Source: JAHFRG01 sp041495205
Lineage (GTDB): Bacteria > Pseudomonadota > Gammaproteobacteria > Burkholderiales > JAHFRG01
NCBI GenBank assembly: GCA_041495205.1
Contig: JBGQCF010000050.1
Coordinates: forward strand, 1-12,415
Length of the DNA: 12,415 bases
Direction of reading: 5' to 3'
Positions 1 to 8,239 of this stretch are shown here, piece after piece. The notes beneath the pieces were generated by a model that was given only the letters and a program-made list of their open reading frames with translations, ran no database searches and had not been told where the DNA came from. The position numbers and the translations under genes are program-made. Within the stretch, counting starts at the first letter, position 1, and every line of letters begins with the position of its first letter.

Positions 1-16
1 AGACGGTCTTTCAAAT

Positions 17-58
17 TTTATACGCCTCCGAAAAGGAGCGCGTATTGATCTGCGTCAA
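17..58 (-). promoter_or_regulatory. FNR/ANR-type box with class II promoter geometry, pointing left
   Basis: Bases 45-58 read TTGATCTGCGTCAA, which matches nine of the ten defined positions of the FNR/ANR consensus TTGAT-N4-ATCAA. On the minus strand the box is followed by exactly 22 nt (44 to 23) and then the hexamer TATAAA (22 to 17), a good -10 element. A class II FNR promoter has its box centred at -41.5, which requires a 22-nt gap to the -10. The predicted start of transcription is near base 10, running leftwards to a gene outside the window. Box and spacing are seen directly; oxygen-responsive control is inferred. Confidence 0.55.
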
Positions 59-121
59 GTCATGTCTGTGGGCCTCTATATCGGGTTCAGCGGCGATAAC
101 TAGACATTACCCGAATGAAAC

Positions 122-217
122 GACCTCCCGCCAGTGCCCAGATTTGCCCTCAACGGGAAGCCGAGCGGGGCTCGAACCGCTATTGATATGACCTCTCGCC
201 AGTGTCTGCTTTTGGCC
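122..217. repeat. Two imperfect direct repeats
   Basis: Bases 122-148 and 190-217 both begin GACCTC, then C or T, then CGCCAGTG, and continue with weaker similarity into a T-rich stretch ending in GCC. The copies are 68 bases apart and about 80 percent alike over 27 bases. No function is evident; they may be remnants of a dispersed intergenic repeat. Confidence 0.35.
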
Positions 218-338
218 GGTTGCCGCCATCTTCGAAACCCGGGCGTGTATGAGAATACGTGTATATAAGGGATCAGAGTCGAATTCGTTCGCGATGCCGA
301 TCTATCCAGAATTCCCACGCGACTGAGAGCACCGCTCC

Positions 339-394
339 AAAAATTCCGCCCCACGTGATTGCCTTCACGCGGGGCGGGGGCGGGCCGAATTTTT
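339..394 (-). terminator. Rho-independent terminator of the lipoprotein gene, possibly bidirectional
   Basis: Bases 346-357 pair with 366-377 in a 12-bp GC-rich stem with one mismatch and an 8-nt loop. On the minus strand the stem is followed by TTTTT (complement of 339-343). An A/T tract at 387-394 on the other side gives a second arm, so plus-strand transcripts could also stop here. It lies about 25 bases beyond the stop codon of the minus-strand lipoprotein gene. Confidence 0.7.
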
Positions 395-419
395 GTGGTC
401 AGTGGACGGCGATGATAAA

Positions 420-1538
420 TCAGAAAAAAGAATGGTAGACCTGCTCGGCAATCTGTTGATAGCCTCGCGTCAGTGATTCGGCGATCAGCCGCCCATTATC
501 GGCAGTCCACTCGGAGAATATGCGGGTATCGCTTTCGAAGTCATAGGTTTTATCTTCGAGCACAGCATTGGTTTTTGTTCGAACCAAATGCGCCCGGGCT
601 TTAATGAATACAGCGAGCGATGGGTTAATATCCGATTTATATTTATCGCCAGTTTGCATGCCGAGGCGGGTCACGGTTATTTCAAGGACGGTATCAATCT
701 TTTGCGTTAGCAAACTCTGATAGCTCACTTTCTCGTCAGGCGTAGCGGGCCCTGCGTCGGAAAGCGTGACAAACATTGGACCGCCTTTCTTGTTTGCGTA
801 CTGCTCAACACGAACGCGCATCGCCTCTTGAAGCTTTAGCCCGGCCAAAACCGCTGTCGCCTGCGCCTGCTGTTCCTGGACTGTTTCTGCCGAGTCCGCT
901 TTAACCGCTCCGGTTACACCTCCGACTACCGTGCCAACTGCTGCTCCGGCTATGGCCACACCTGCACCGCCCACAAACACGACCACACAGAAGAGAAGGG
1001 GGGAACAAGAAACGCCTCCTCCCATCAACACCACTCCTGGTACTGCCCCTATCTTAGCCCCTTTTCCAGCCGCCTTTAGAGCGCCATGACCTTTCCCTTC
1101 CGTTACGTAGTTAAACTCAATGGCCGGGTCAAATCGCGCCGAAACCAGGCCAATCGTTCCATAGGATTCCGGCCCCAAGCCGAGCGCCCGTTTTAATTCA
1201 TCAGCTATGCCATCGCCGGTACTCCAATCAGGGTGACCGTGGAGGCTGACCACTTCAACCGTGTACTCGTCGCTATCCGCCGGGGGATTGATAAACACTC
1301 CAACCAGCTCTCGCGAGAATCTACGCCCATCCCATTTGCCCTCAGCTTTTATTACCCCGGTGTCCTTATTACTCTCCACGACTGTAAGCTGGTTGCTTAC
1401 CGCTGCAACAGAAGTATCCCAAACTTTGTCATAGCTTTTTCCTTCAACCACAATCTTGGTGCCTGCCCCAGGATGCAGGCTGCCCGTCGTTGCACATCCC
1501 GACAACAGAAGAATGATTATCGCAATGTAATGCTTCAT
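420..1538 (-). CDS. Glycine-rich outer-membrane-type lipoprotein of unknown function
   Basis: The 372-residue product starts with a lipoprotein signal: a short hydrophobic run and the lipobox LLSGC, with Cys15 as the expected lipidation site. Residues 164-212 form a hydrophobic, glycine-rich stretch (GVVLMGGGV, then GGAGVAIAGAAVGTVVGG) like the glycine-zipper segments of envelope proteins. Residues 215-248 look helical and charged. The C-terminal part (about 275-372) looks like a compact alpha/beta domain. Two extra cysteines (178 and 184) lie inside the hydrophobic stretch. The frame is open further upstream to 1637, but the start at 1538 is preferred because it puts the signal peptide at the N-terminus and has GGAG just before it. 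The gene stands alone and ends at a strong hairpin. Lipoprotein class is clear from the sequence; the function is not recognised. Confidence 0.8.
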   Translation of the reverse strand: MKHYIAIIILLLSGCATTGSLHPGAGTKIVVEGKSYDKVWDTSVAAVSNQLTVVESNKDTGVIKAEGKWDGRRFSRELVGVFINPPADSDEYTVEVVSLHGHPDWSTGDGIADELKRALGLGPESYGTIGLVSARFDPAIEFNYVTEGKGHGALKAAGKGAKIGAVPGVVLMGGGVSCSPLLFCVVVFVGGAGVAIAGAAVGTVVGGVTGAVKADSAETVQEQQAQATAVLAGLKLQEAMRVRVEQYANKKGGPMFVTLSDAGPATPDEKVSYQSLLTQKIDTVLEITVTRLGMQTGDKYKSDINPSLAVFIKARAHLVRTKTNAVLEDKTYDFESDTRIFSEWTADNGRLIAESLTRGYQQIAEQVYHSFF

Positions 1539-1624
1539 TTTCTCCACTGCCATAACACTGGAATATAAATAAATTATAGACATTAAGGTGGAATTATGAG
1601 CCCATTCGTATCCCCAATGCCGGG

Positions 1625-1692
1625 ACCACTGTATCAACTTTGGAATTAAGTCTATACTTTTGCCAACCCGGCAAGAGAATTAATTATGCAAA
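1625..1692 (+). repeat. Duplicated leader, copy 1 (before the DUF1513 gene)
   Basis: These 68 bases match 2934-3001 at 65 positions; the differences are at 1646, 1675 and 1677. Beyond the exact block the similarity continues: ACGCAGAGGT follows directly here but lies 16 bases further on in copy 2, so copy 1 looks like copy 2 with a 16-nt deletion. Both copies carry TATACT, the dyad TTGCC-AACCC-GGCAA, and ATGCAAA. In copy 2 that ATG is the start codon of the ATPase gene. Confidence 0.9.
1651..1675 (+). promoter_or_regulatory. Putative -10 element and overlapping dyad, copy 1
   Basis: CTATACTTTT contains a good -10 hexamer (TATACT at 1653-1658). It is followed by the inverted repeat TTGCC-AACCC-GGCAA (1660-1674), where an operator or a leader hairpin would sit. 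No good -35 hexamer is present at 17 nt; GTATCA at 16 nt matches only three of six positions, so an activator may be needed. The element is inferred to drive the DUF1513 gene. Confidence 0.35.
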
Positions 1693-1724
1693 ACGCAGAG
1701 GTAAGGGATGGCTTACACACGTAG
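1686..1724 (+). other. Possible 12-codon upstream frame left from the duplicated ATPase start
   Basis: The ATG in leader copy 1 opens a frame, MQNAEVRDGLHT, that stops at 1724. It overlaps the DUF1513 start codon (1708) in another frame. Its first codons match the beginning of the ATPase gene, so it is probably a by-product of the duplication. Translation could affect initiation at 1708, but nothing in the sequence shows that it is translated. Confidence 0.25.
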
Positions 1725-2829
1725 AAATTTCCTGAAGACGGTGGCCGGCGGTTTCGCCGCCATGGCCGCCGCGCCGTGGTCGGCGCTCGGCGCCGAGCGC
1801 AAAGTCGAATGGATCCTCGGCGGGGGCCGGTTCATTGACCCGGAGAATACCTCGCCGAAAGGTTTTGTGTTTTCTCAAATGAACCTGCATGGCGGCGCCC
1901 CGCGGCTCACGGACACGGAATTCATGCCGCACGGCGTGGCCATTGACCCGCGTCATGCCCAGCGCGTCCTGCTGTTCGAGAAGATCGGGCCGGGCTGCTG
2001 CGAGATTAATCTCGCCGCGCAGAAAGTGACGCACACCGTCCCGCCGCAACCGGGCCGCTGGTTCTACGGTCATGGCGCGTTCTCGCCGGATGGCAAGTTG
2101 CTTTATTCCACCGAGACCATCAACGACGTGCAACGCGGCGTGATCGGCGTGCGGGATGGGGCGACGCTCGACTATATCGGCGAGTTCCCGACTTTCGGCG
2201 AGAATCCGCACGACTGCCATCTCATCGACAATGGCAAGACGCTGGTGGTGACCAACGGCGGCGGCGCGCTGGGCACCCGTCTCGCGCCTTGCGTGACTTA
2301 CGTAGACATCGGCTCGCAGCGCCTGCTGGAAAAACTCGAGCTCAGCAGCGAGCGCTTCAATACCGGCCACCTCACGCTTTCAAGCCGCGGCGATCTCGTG
2401 GTCGTTTCGGCCCCGCGCAAGGGGTTGAGCGACAAGGATCTGGGTGCCGTGAGCATGCGCAGCGGGAAAGCGCCGCTGCGCACCATGACCGAGCCGGCGG
2501 ATGTGACCGCGCGCATGTACGGCGAGGCGCTAAGCACGGTCATTCACGAGGCGACTGGCATTGCGGCCGTGACCCACCCCGGCGGTAACATGGTGACCTT
2601 CTGGTCCATGCGCACGGAAAAGCTGATCAAGACGCTGGCCCTGGAGAGGGCGAGGGGCGTCACGCTGACACTCGACGGGGCGAAGTTCATCGTTACCTAC
2701 GCCAATTCGACCGACCTCGTCCAGGTTTCGCCCAGGACGCTCGAAATCCTGGATAATACGCGGCTGACGAATACCTTCCTGTCCGGCTCACATATTTTCA
2801 ACTGGAACCGCCTGACCCGGGCGGCCTGA
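1708..2829 (+). CDS. DUF1513 family Tat-exported beta-propeller-like protein
   Basis: The product has 373 residues. It begins with a twin-arginine signal (TRRNFLK, Arg5-Arg6, then an alanine-rich core ending near Ala29), so export of a folded protein to the periplasm is expected. The mature part carries the DUF1513 hallmarks GHGAFSPDGKLLYSTE (121-136), RGVIGVRD (143-150) and GENPHDCHLIDNGKTLVV (164-181), and looks like repeated propeller blades. In many proteobacteria DUF1513 genes lie with imelysin, di-haem peroxidase and other iron-uptake genes; none are present here. The start has AGAGGTAAGGG immediately before it. Its leader is a near copy of the one before the following ATPase gene. Family assignment is firm; biochemical role is unknown. 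Confidence 0.88.
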   Translation: MAYTRRNFLKTVAGGFAAMAAAPWSALGAERKVEWILGGGRFIDPENTSPKGFVFSQMNLHGGAPRLTDTEFMPHGVAIDPRHAQRVLLFEKIGPGCCEINLAAQKVTHTVPPQPGRWFYGHGAFSPDGKLLYSTETINDVQRGVIGVRDGATLDYIGEFPTFGENPHDCHLIDNGKTLVVTNGGGALGTRLAPCVTYVDIGSQRLLEKLELSSERFNTGHLTLSSRGDLVVVSAPRKGLSDKDLGAVSMRSGKAPLRTMTEPADVTARMYGEALSTVIHEATGIAAVTHPGGNMVTFWSMRTEKLIKTLALERARGVTLTLDGAKFIVTYANSTDLVQVSPRTLEILDNTRLTNTFLSGSHIFNWNRLTRAA

Positions 2830-2869
2830 TTCACGCGGTTCGTCCGTGGTGCTTAACCTCCGTATGCTG

Positions 2870-2886
2870 AGCCCGTTTTGCGGGCT
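2870..2886 (+). terminator. Short hairpin after the DUF1513 gene
   Basis: AGCCCG-TTTTG-CGGGCT forms a perfect 6-bp stem 40 bases after the DUF1513 stop. No T-run follows, so termination may be weak. Confidence 0.35.
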
Positions 2887-2933
2887 GCTTGAAATTCATA
2901 ACTTCCTCGAATTGCTCATCCTGAAAAGCTGAC

Positions 2934-2994
2934 ACCACTGTATCAACTTTGGAAATAAGTCTATACTTTTGCCAACCCGGCAAAAAAATTAATT

Positions 2995-3001
<7 letters not shown>
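2934..3001 (+). repeat. Duplicated leader, copy 2 (before the ATPase gene)
   Basis: This is the second copy of the 68-base block at 1625-1692, 65 of 68 identical. It overlaps the first codons of the ATPase gene, so this is probably the original and the copy before DUF1513 the derivative. The two copies begin 1309 bases apart, with the DUF1513 gene between them. Confidence 0.9.
2962..2985 (+). promoter_or_regulatory. Putative -10 element and dyad, copy 2
   Basis: TATACT (2962-2967) is followed by a 7-bp dyad TTTTGCC-AACCC-GGCAAAA (2967-2985). The dyad is better here than in copy 1, where G replaces A at one arm position. As in copy 1 there is no convincing -35 hexamer. It would give a very short leader of about 20 bases before the ATG at 2995. 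Confidence 0.35.
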
Positions 3002-4794
<1,793 letters not shown>

Positions 4795-5069
4795 GGAACC
4801 TCTGATTAAGTCCTCCGCGGATTGCGTTGCTGGCAAAATGCAGATGGATGCAAGGCGCGCGACGAAGGTCGTAGCCGGGACTACGATGCCGAGGAGCGTA
4901 ACGCCGCAGACGCTGCATTTTGCCGCAACCCGGAGGGACGGGGCTTCTCCGGGCGGTCTGCTTTGTCGCTCGGCTTGCCAAGGGGATCTGCCATTGGCTG
5001 CGCCTCGCTTCGCGCACCCCCTCCCGGAAAGCTATCGTCGCAACCGTGTGGGACTTAATCAGAGGTTCC
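4795..5069. mobile_element. 275-bp MITE-like element with 19-bp inverted termini and TTAG duplication
   Basis: The ends are perfect 19-bp inverted repeats, GGAACCTCTGATTAAGTCC (4795-4813) and its complement (5051-5069). The match continues imperfectly to about 35 bases (CCGCGGATTGCG against CACGG-TTGCG). TTAG flanks both ends (4791-4794 and 5070-5073) as a 4-bp target duplication, which fits the YTAR target of the IS5 group. The interior is non-coding and highly structured: GGCAAAATGCAG (4832-4843) pairs with 4913-4924, a TCGTAG/CTACGA hairpin lies between, and CCCGGAG (4929-4935) pairs with 4947-4953. Reading frames crossing it run through both ends, so they are not genes. No transposase is present, so movement would need one in trans. 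The link to IS5 is inferred. Confidence 0.88.
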
Positions 5070-5120
5070 TTAGAGCCGGCGTTCTTGGTTGGTTAATGGG
5101 TTGAAGTGAAAGGGTTCATC

Positions 5121-6197
5121 GTGGCGCACAGCGTGATTCATCCTCCCAAAGGCCGCGGCGCGACGATCAACCCGGAAGGGCGCTTCGAAAGCCGGGCGCG
5201 GGAAATTGTTGACGACGGCTGGGATACGCCGCCGGATGAAGAACTGCCGAAGCTTGAAACCACCGTCACCGAAGAATTCGCGAAAAGCATCATCGCCCGC
5301 AACGAGTCGCCGGATGTCGGCTTCAGCCAATCCATCAATCCCTACCGCGGCTGCGAGCACGGCTGCGTTTATTGCTACGCGCGCCCGACCCACGCTTATC
5401 TCAATCTTTCGCCGGGGCTGGATTTCGAAACCAAGCTGTTTGCGAAGGTCAATGCCGCAGAACTGCTGCGCGAGGAACTGGCCCGGCCCGGCTACCGCTG
5501 CGATGTCATTGCGCTGGGCGCGAACACGGATCCTTACCAGCCCATCGAGCGCGAATTCCGCATCACGCGGCAGATTCTCGAAGTGCTGGCGGAATGCGGA
5601 CACCCGGTGGGAATCGCCACCAAATCTTCAATGGTTGAACGCGATCTCGACTTGCTTGCGCCCATGGCACAGCAGCGCCTGGCGCAGGTGTTTGTGTCCA
5701 TCGCCACGCTGGACCATGAAATTGCGCGCCGTCTTGAGCCGCGCGCCGTTGCGCCTCAACGCCGCTTGCAAACCATCAAAACATTGAGCGAAGCGGGCGT
5801 GCCGTGCGGCGTGCTGGTCGCGCCGGTGATTCCTTTTCTCACTGATTCCGCAGTGCAAAAAGTGCTGGAGGCGGCGCGCGAGGCGGGCGCTTCGATGGCG
5901 GGCTACGTGCTGCTGCGCCTGCCTTACGAAGTGAAGGATTTGTTCAAGGCCTGGCTTGAAGAGCATTACCCGCTCAAGGCAAGCCATGTGATGAGCCGGG
6001 TGAGAGCGATGCGCGGCGGCAAGGAATACGACTCGGAATTCGGCAGCCGCATGCGCGGGGAGGGGGAATTTGCCGATTTGCTGGAGAAGCGCTTCCGCAT
6101 CGCGTGCGACCGGTTGGGTTTAAATCGAAGAGATTGGTCCCTGGATACGAAGAGGTTCAAGCCGCCGCAAAGAGGCGGGCAGTTGCCGTTGTTTTAG
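5121..6197 (+). CDS. PA0069-family radical SAM protein
   Basis: The product has 358 residues. The radical SAM cluster-binding motif is C78-x3-C82-x2-C85 in RGCEHGCVYCYAR, which binds a [4Fe-4S] cluster and S-adenosylmethionine. The opening KGRGATINPEGRFE and the block ALGANTDPYQPIEREFRITR are typical of the PA0069 family, related to the SplB-like proteins; no substrate is established. The product is probably cytoplasmic. The GTG at 5121 is preferred because GAAAGGG lies six bases before it; an in-frame GTG at 5106 would add five residues but has no ribosome-binding site. Without the MITE-like element the gene would start about 50 bases after the ATPase stop, so the two may once have been co-transcribed. 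Family assignment is firm. Confidence 0.9.
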   Translation: MAHSVIHPPKGRGATINPEGRFESRAREIVDDGWDTPPDEELPKLETTVTEEFAKSIIARNESPDVGFSQSINPYRGCEHGCVYCYARPTHAYLNLSPGLDFETKLFAKVNAAELLREELARPGYRCDVIALGANTDPYQPIEREFRITRQILEVLAECGHPVGIATKSSMVERDLDLLAPMAQQRLAQVFVSIATLDHEIARRLEPRAVAPQRRLQTIKTLSEAGVPCGVLVAPVIPFLTDSAVQKVLEAAREAGASMAGYVLLRLPYEVKDLFKAWLEEHYPLKASHVMSRVRAMRGGKEYDSEFGSRMRGEGEFADLLEKRFRIACDRLGLNRRDWSLDTKRFKPPQRGGQLPLF

Positions 6198-6209
6198 TTT
6201 CAGCCGCAT

Positions 6210-6286
6210 CTCACCCTCACCCTAGCCCTCTCCCGTCAAGGGAGAGGGAATATGAAATGTGCCTTCTCCGATCAAGGGAGAAGGAA
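6210..6286. repeat. Paired-hairpin dispersed repeat (CCCTCTCCC / GGGAGAGGG type)
   Basis: CACCCTCACCCTAGCCCTCT introduces a perfect 9-bp hairpin, CCCTCTCCC (6226-6234) with GGGAGAGGG (6240-6248). A second related hairpin follows, CCTTCTCC (6262-6269) with GGAGAAGG (6277-6284). Both have GATCAAG/GTCAAG-like loops. Sequences of this kind occur as dispersed REP-like repeats in many proteobacterial genomes and are often mistranslated as 'PSPLPSRERE' peptides. It lies 13 bases after the radical SAM stop codon and may also weaken read-through. Confidence 0.7.
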
Positions 6287-6335
6287 TGTAATGCTTGCGG
6301 TACTCGGCGGCTCAGAAGGGGCTTGCATAACAAAA

Positions 6336-6371
6336 GATTTTCTCTGTGTCTCTGTGCCTCTGTGGTTAAAA
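6336..6371. repeat. TCTCTGTGTCTCTGTG dispersed repeat
   Basis: The run TCTCTGTGTCTCTGTG, continuing CCTCTGTGGTT, belongs to a repeat common in environmental bacterial genomes, recognisable in translation on the opposite strand as TTEAQRHRE. It ends only eight bases before the ATG of the next gene and occupies the place where its ribosome-binding site would be. Recognition is from memory of the repeat; the internal CTCTGTG periodicity is seen directly. Confidence 0.6.
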
Positions 6372-6378
6372 TATAAAT

Positions 6379-7326
6379 ATGGCGCAAAAAGTTTGTTTGT
6401 ATTTGAGTGATAACCTCGGCGGTTACGGTTTTCCCGAGGGCCATCCGTTCGGCACCGACCGGCAGGCTGCGTTCTGGAAGGAAGCGCAGCGTCAGGGCTT
6501 GGACAAGAAACTGGAAATCAATTCATCCAGGCCGGCAACCCGCGAGGAAATCGAGCGCTTCCACACGCCGGAGCATCTGGACCGGGTCATTGCGCTCTCC
6601 AAAGCCGGTTATGGGTTTATTGATTACGGCGATACGCCGGCGTTTCCCGGCGTGTATGAAGTGACTGCGCATGTGGTGGGCGCCGCGCTCGACGGCTTGA
6701 AGTGCATCATGAAAGGCGAGTGCAAGCGCACTTTTCAGCCGATTGGCGGGCTGCATCACGCGCGGCGCGAACGCGCGGCTGGTTTCTGCGTGTTCAACGA
6801 CCTCGGCGTGGTGGTTGAGACGCTGCGCTCGCAATACAAGGTTAAACGCGTGGGTTACGTGGACATCGACGTGCATCACGGCGACGGCATGTTTTATCCG
6901 TTTGAAAGCGACCCTGGCCTGATTTACGCCGATATCCACGAGGACGGGCGCTTTCTTTATCCCGGCACCGGCTTTGCCGAGGAAACCGGCAAAGGCCAGG
7001 CGGAAGGCATGAAGCTCAACATCCCGATGATGCCGGGCGCGGGCGATTCGGAATTCCGCAAGGTTTGGCCGAAAGTGGAAGCCTTGCTGCGCGACAAGCC
7101 CCCGGAATTGATTTTGTTTCAGTGCGGCGCCGACTCGATAGCCGGAGATCCGCTCGCGCATCTGCAATACTCGCCCGCCGCGCACGCTTATGCCGCGAAA
7201 CGCCTGTGTGTGCTTGCGAATGAATTCTGCGAGGGCAGAATCATGGCGTTCGGCGGCGGTGGTTACGACCGCCACAACCTGGCGCAGGCGTGGAGCGGGG
7301 TGGTCCGGGAAATGCTGGCGAACTGA
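6379..7326 (+). CDS. Histone-deacetylase-family (acetoin utilisation type) zinc hydrolase
   Basis: The product has 315 residues and covers a complete deacetylase domain. The active-site His pair is H126-H127 (GLHHAR). The zinc ligands are D164 and H166 in YVDIDVHHGDG and D252 in QCGADS. The transition-state tyrosine is Y296 in GGGGYDRHN. All catalytic residues are therefore present and the enzyme should be active. Bacterial members hydrolyse acetyl-lysine, acetylpolyamines or related amides; the substrate here cannot be read from the sequence. No signal peptide is seen, so it is cytoplasmic. The ATG has no Shine-Dalgarno sequence, only an A/T-rich stretch after the dispersed repeat. The stop codon is followed directly by the rhomboid start, so the two genes are co-transcribed. 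Confidence 0.92.
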   Translation: MAQKVCLYLSDNLGGYGFPEGHPFGTDRQAAFWKEAQRQGLDKKLEINSSRPATREEIERFHTPEHLDRVIALSKAGYGFIDYGDTPAFPGVYEVTAHVVGAALDGLKCIMKGECKRTFQPIGGLHHARRERAAGFCVFNDLGVVVETLRSQYKVKRVGYVDIDVHHGDGMFYPFESDPGLIYADIHEDGRFLYPGTGFAEETGKGQAEGMKLNIPMMPGAGDSEFRKVWPKVEALLRDKPPELILFQCGADSIAGDPLAHLQYSPAAHAYAAKRLCVLANEFCEGRIMAFGGGGYDRHNLAQAWSGVVREMLAN

Positions 7327-7947
7327 ATGTTCTATTCCATTCCTCCGGCGACCCGGGCGCTGATCATCGTCAATGTCGCGGTGTTTCTTGGAGAGATTTT
7401 CTTCGGTGGCGGATTTACCTCTTATTTTGCGCTGTGGCCGCTTGGAACATCGTCGGTCTACGGGGGATCCGTGGGCTTTCAACCGTGGCAGATCGTCACA
7501 TACAGTTTTCTTCACGCAAGCGTACTACATCTCTTTTTCAACATGTTCGCGTTGTATATGTTTGGCGGCGAGGTTGAGCGGCTAATCGGCCCCGTCCGGT
7601 TCCTGAAGCTTTATTTCGCGGCTGTGCTGTCCGCAGCAGCCGCACAACTTATTGTCTCGAGTCTTGCCGGCGGAGAACCTTACCCTACTGTCGGCGCCTC
7701 CGGCGGCATATTCGGCCTTCTGCTTGCTTACGGGGTGTATTTTCCAAATCGAATGGTTGTCCTGCTCTTCCCGCCTGTCCCGTTACCGGCGCGTCTTTTC
7801 GTGATCCTATACGCAATATTGGAGCTTTACCTGGGCGTTACAGGCACACAGGAAGGGGTTGCGCATTTTGCCCACTTGGGCGGCATGCTTGGCGCCTGGC
7901 TGCTGATCCAGCGTTGGCGCGGCCGCCCTCCTTTCCGCAGGCGGTAA
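7327..7947 (+). CDS. Rhomboid-family intramembrane serine protease
   Basis: The product has 206 residues with about six membrane segments (roughly 10-27, 55-79, 92-112, 123-138, 143-168 and 178-195). The catalytic serine is S125 in GASGG and the catalytic histidine H183 in HFAHLGG. The oxyanion-side motif HLFFN gives H68 and N72. It should cleave membrane proteins within or near transmembrane segments in the inner membrane; the substrate is unknown. The basic tail RWRGRPPFRRR is expected in the cytoplasm. The ATG follows the TGA of the deacetylase-like gene with no gap, so translation is probably coupled. Base composition looks slightly less GC-rich than in neighbouring genes. A bidirectional terminator follows. 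Confidence 0.92.
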   Translation: MFYSIPPATRALIIVNVAVFLGEIFFGGGFTSYFALWPLGTSSVYGGSVGFQPWQIVTYSFLHASVLHLFFNMFALYMFGGEVERLIGPVRFLKLYFAAVLSAAAAQLIVSSLAGGEPYPTVGASGGIFGLLLAYGVYFPNRMVVLLFPPVPLPARLFVILYAILELYLGVTGTQEGVAHFAHLGGMLGAWLLIQRWRGRPPFRRR

Positions 7948-8001
7948 CGGCAGGCGGGTTTTGGGTTCTAAATTGACGATGAGTCGGGGATTTGCTTAAA
8001 C

Positions 8002-8026
8002 AAAAACCCCGCTGGCGCGGGGTTTT
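8002..8026. terminator. Bidirectional Rho-independent terminator
   Basis: CCCCGC (8007-8012), loop TGGC, then GCGGGG (8017-8022), flanked by AAAAA before and TTTT after. It serves the rhomboid gene on the plus strand and the 51-codon gene on the minus strand, whose stop is 20 bases away. Confidence 0.85.
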
Positions 8027-8045
8027 GAATTCTTGAAATCGTCTT

Positions 8046-8201
8046 TCAGGCGGGTACCGGTTCTTCCTGCGTTTCCGGTCTTTTCCCGGGATCTTTTTCG
8101 GGCGCGGGCTTTCCCGCCTGCGCTTGCTTCTTCAGATCTTCAGCCTGTTGCTTGCTTTTCCTGAATTTTTCCTGCAAATAGATTTCATACTCGTAACACA
8201 T
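8046..8201 (-). CDS. Small charged protein of 51 residues
   Basis: The product begins MCYEYEIYLQEKFRK. Residues 10-29 are an amphipathic lysine/glutamate/glutamine-rich helix (KSKQQAEDLKKQAQ), followed by a proline-, lysine- and glutamate-rich, probably disordered tail ending EEPVPA. The start is strongly supported: AAAGGAG lies six bases before the ATG on the minus strand, and the frame ends next to a strong terminator. There is no signal peptide or membrane segment. I do not recognise the family; the opening MCYEYE with its cysteine and tyrosines is distinctive. It is downstream of the glycosyltransferase gene on the same strand, but with its own ribosome-binding site. Being a gene is likely; function is unknown. 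Confidence 0.7.
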   Translation of the reverse strand: MCYEYEIYLQEKFRKSKQQAEDLKKQAQAGKPAPEKDPGKRPETQEEPVPA

Positions 8202-8239
8202 GACAAACTCCTTTCGCGATGGCGGGGGTCTGTAACCCT

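Larger units (their letters stand above)
1..419. other. Gene-free stretch with relict repeat-like sequence
   Basis: I see no credible gene here. The stretch holds the FNR-like box at the left edge, two imperfect direct copies of a GACCTC-Y-CGCCAGTG motif (122-148 and 190-217), and the terminator hairpin at 339-394. The only sizeable reading frame, on the minus strand at 100-354, has no ribosome-binding site and an arginine/serine-rich translation with no recognisable domain. The piece looks like decayed intergenic DNA. Confidence 0.5.

Noticed and set aside
160..186. A tRNA T-arm-like motif (GGTTCGAGCC on the minus strand)
   Set aside because: The loop would be eight bases, and no acceptor, anticodon or D stem can be drawn around it, so it is neither a tRNA nor a clear attachment site.
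1684..2370. A 228-codon open frame on the minus strand
   Set aside because: Antisense to the DUF1513 gene; composition is typical of a shadow frame.
2949..2973. A possible sigma-54 promoter (GG/GC pairs) in the duplicated leader
   Set aside because: The GG and GC dinucleotides are about 20 bases apart, too far for the -24/-12 arrangement.
4838..5104. An 88-codon frame through the MITE-like element
   Set aside because: It crosses the right terminal repeat and both arms of the internal stems; the sequence is constrained by inverted repeats and not by coding.
6523..7515. A 330-codon open frame on the minus strand
   Set aside because: It is antisense to the deacetylase-like gene and the start of the rhomboid gene, which carry complete catalytic motifs; no ribosome-binding site or domain is seen.
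8051..8062. TACCGGTTCTTC also found near 10734
   Set aside because: A 12-base match with no continuation on either side and no shared context; treated as chance.
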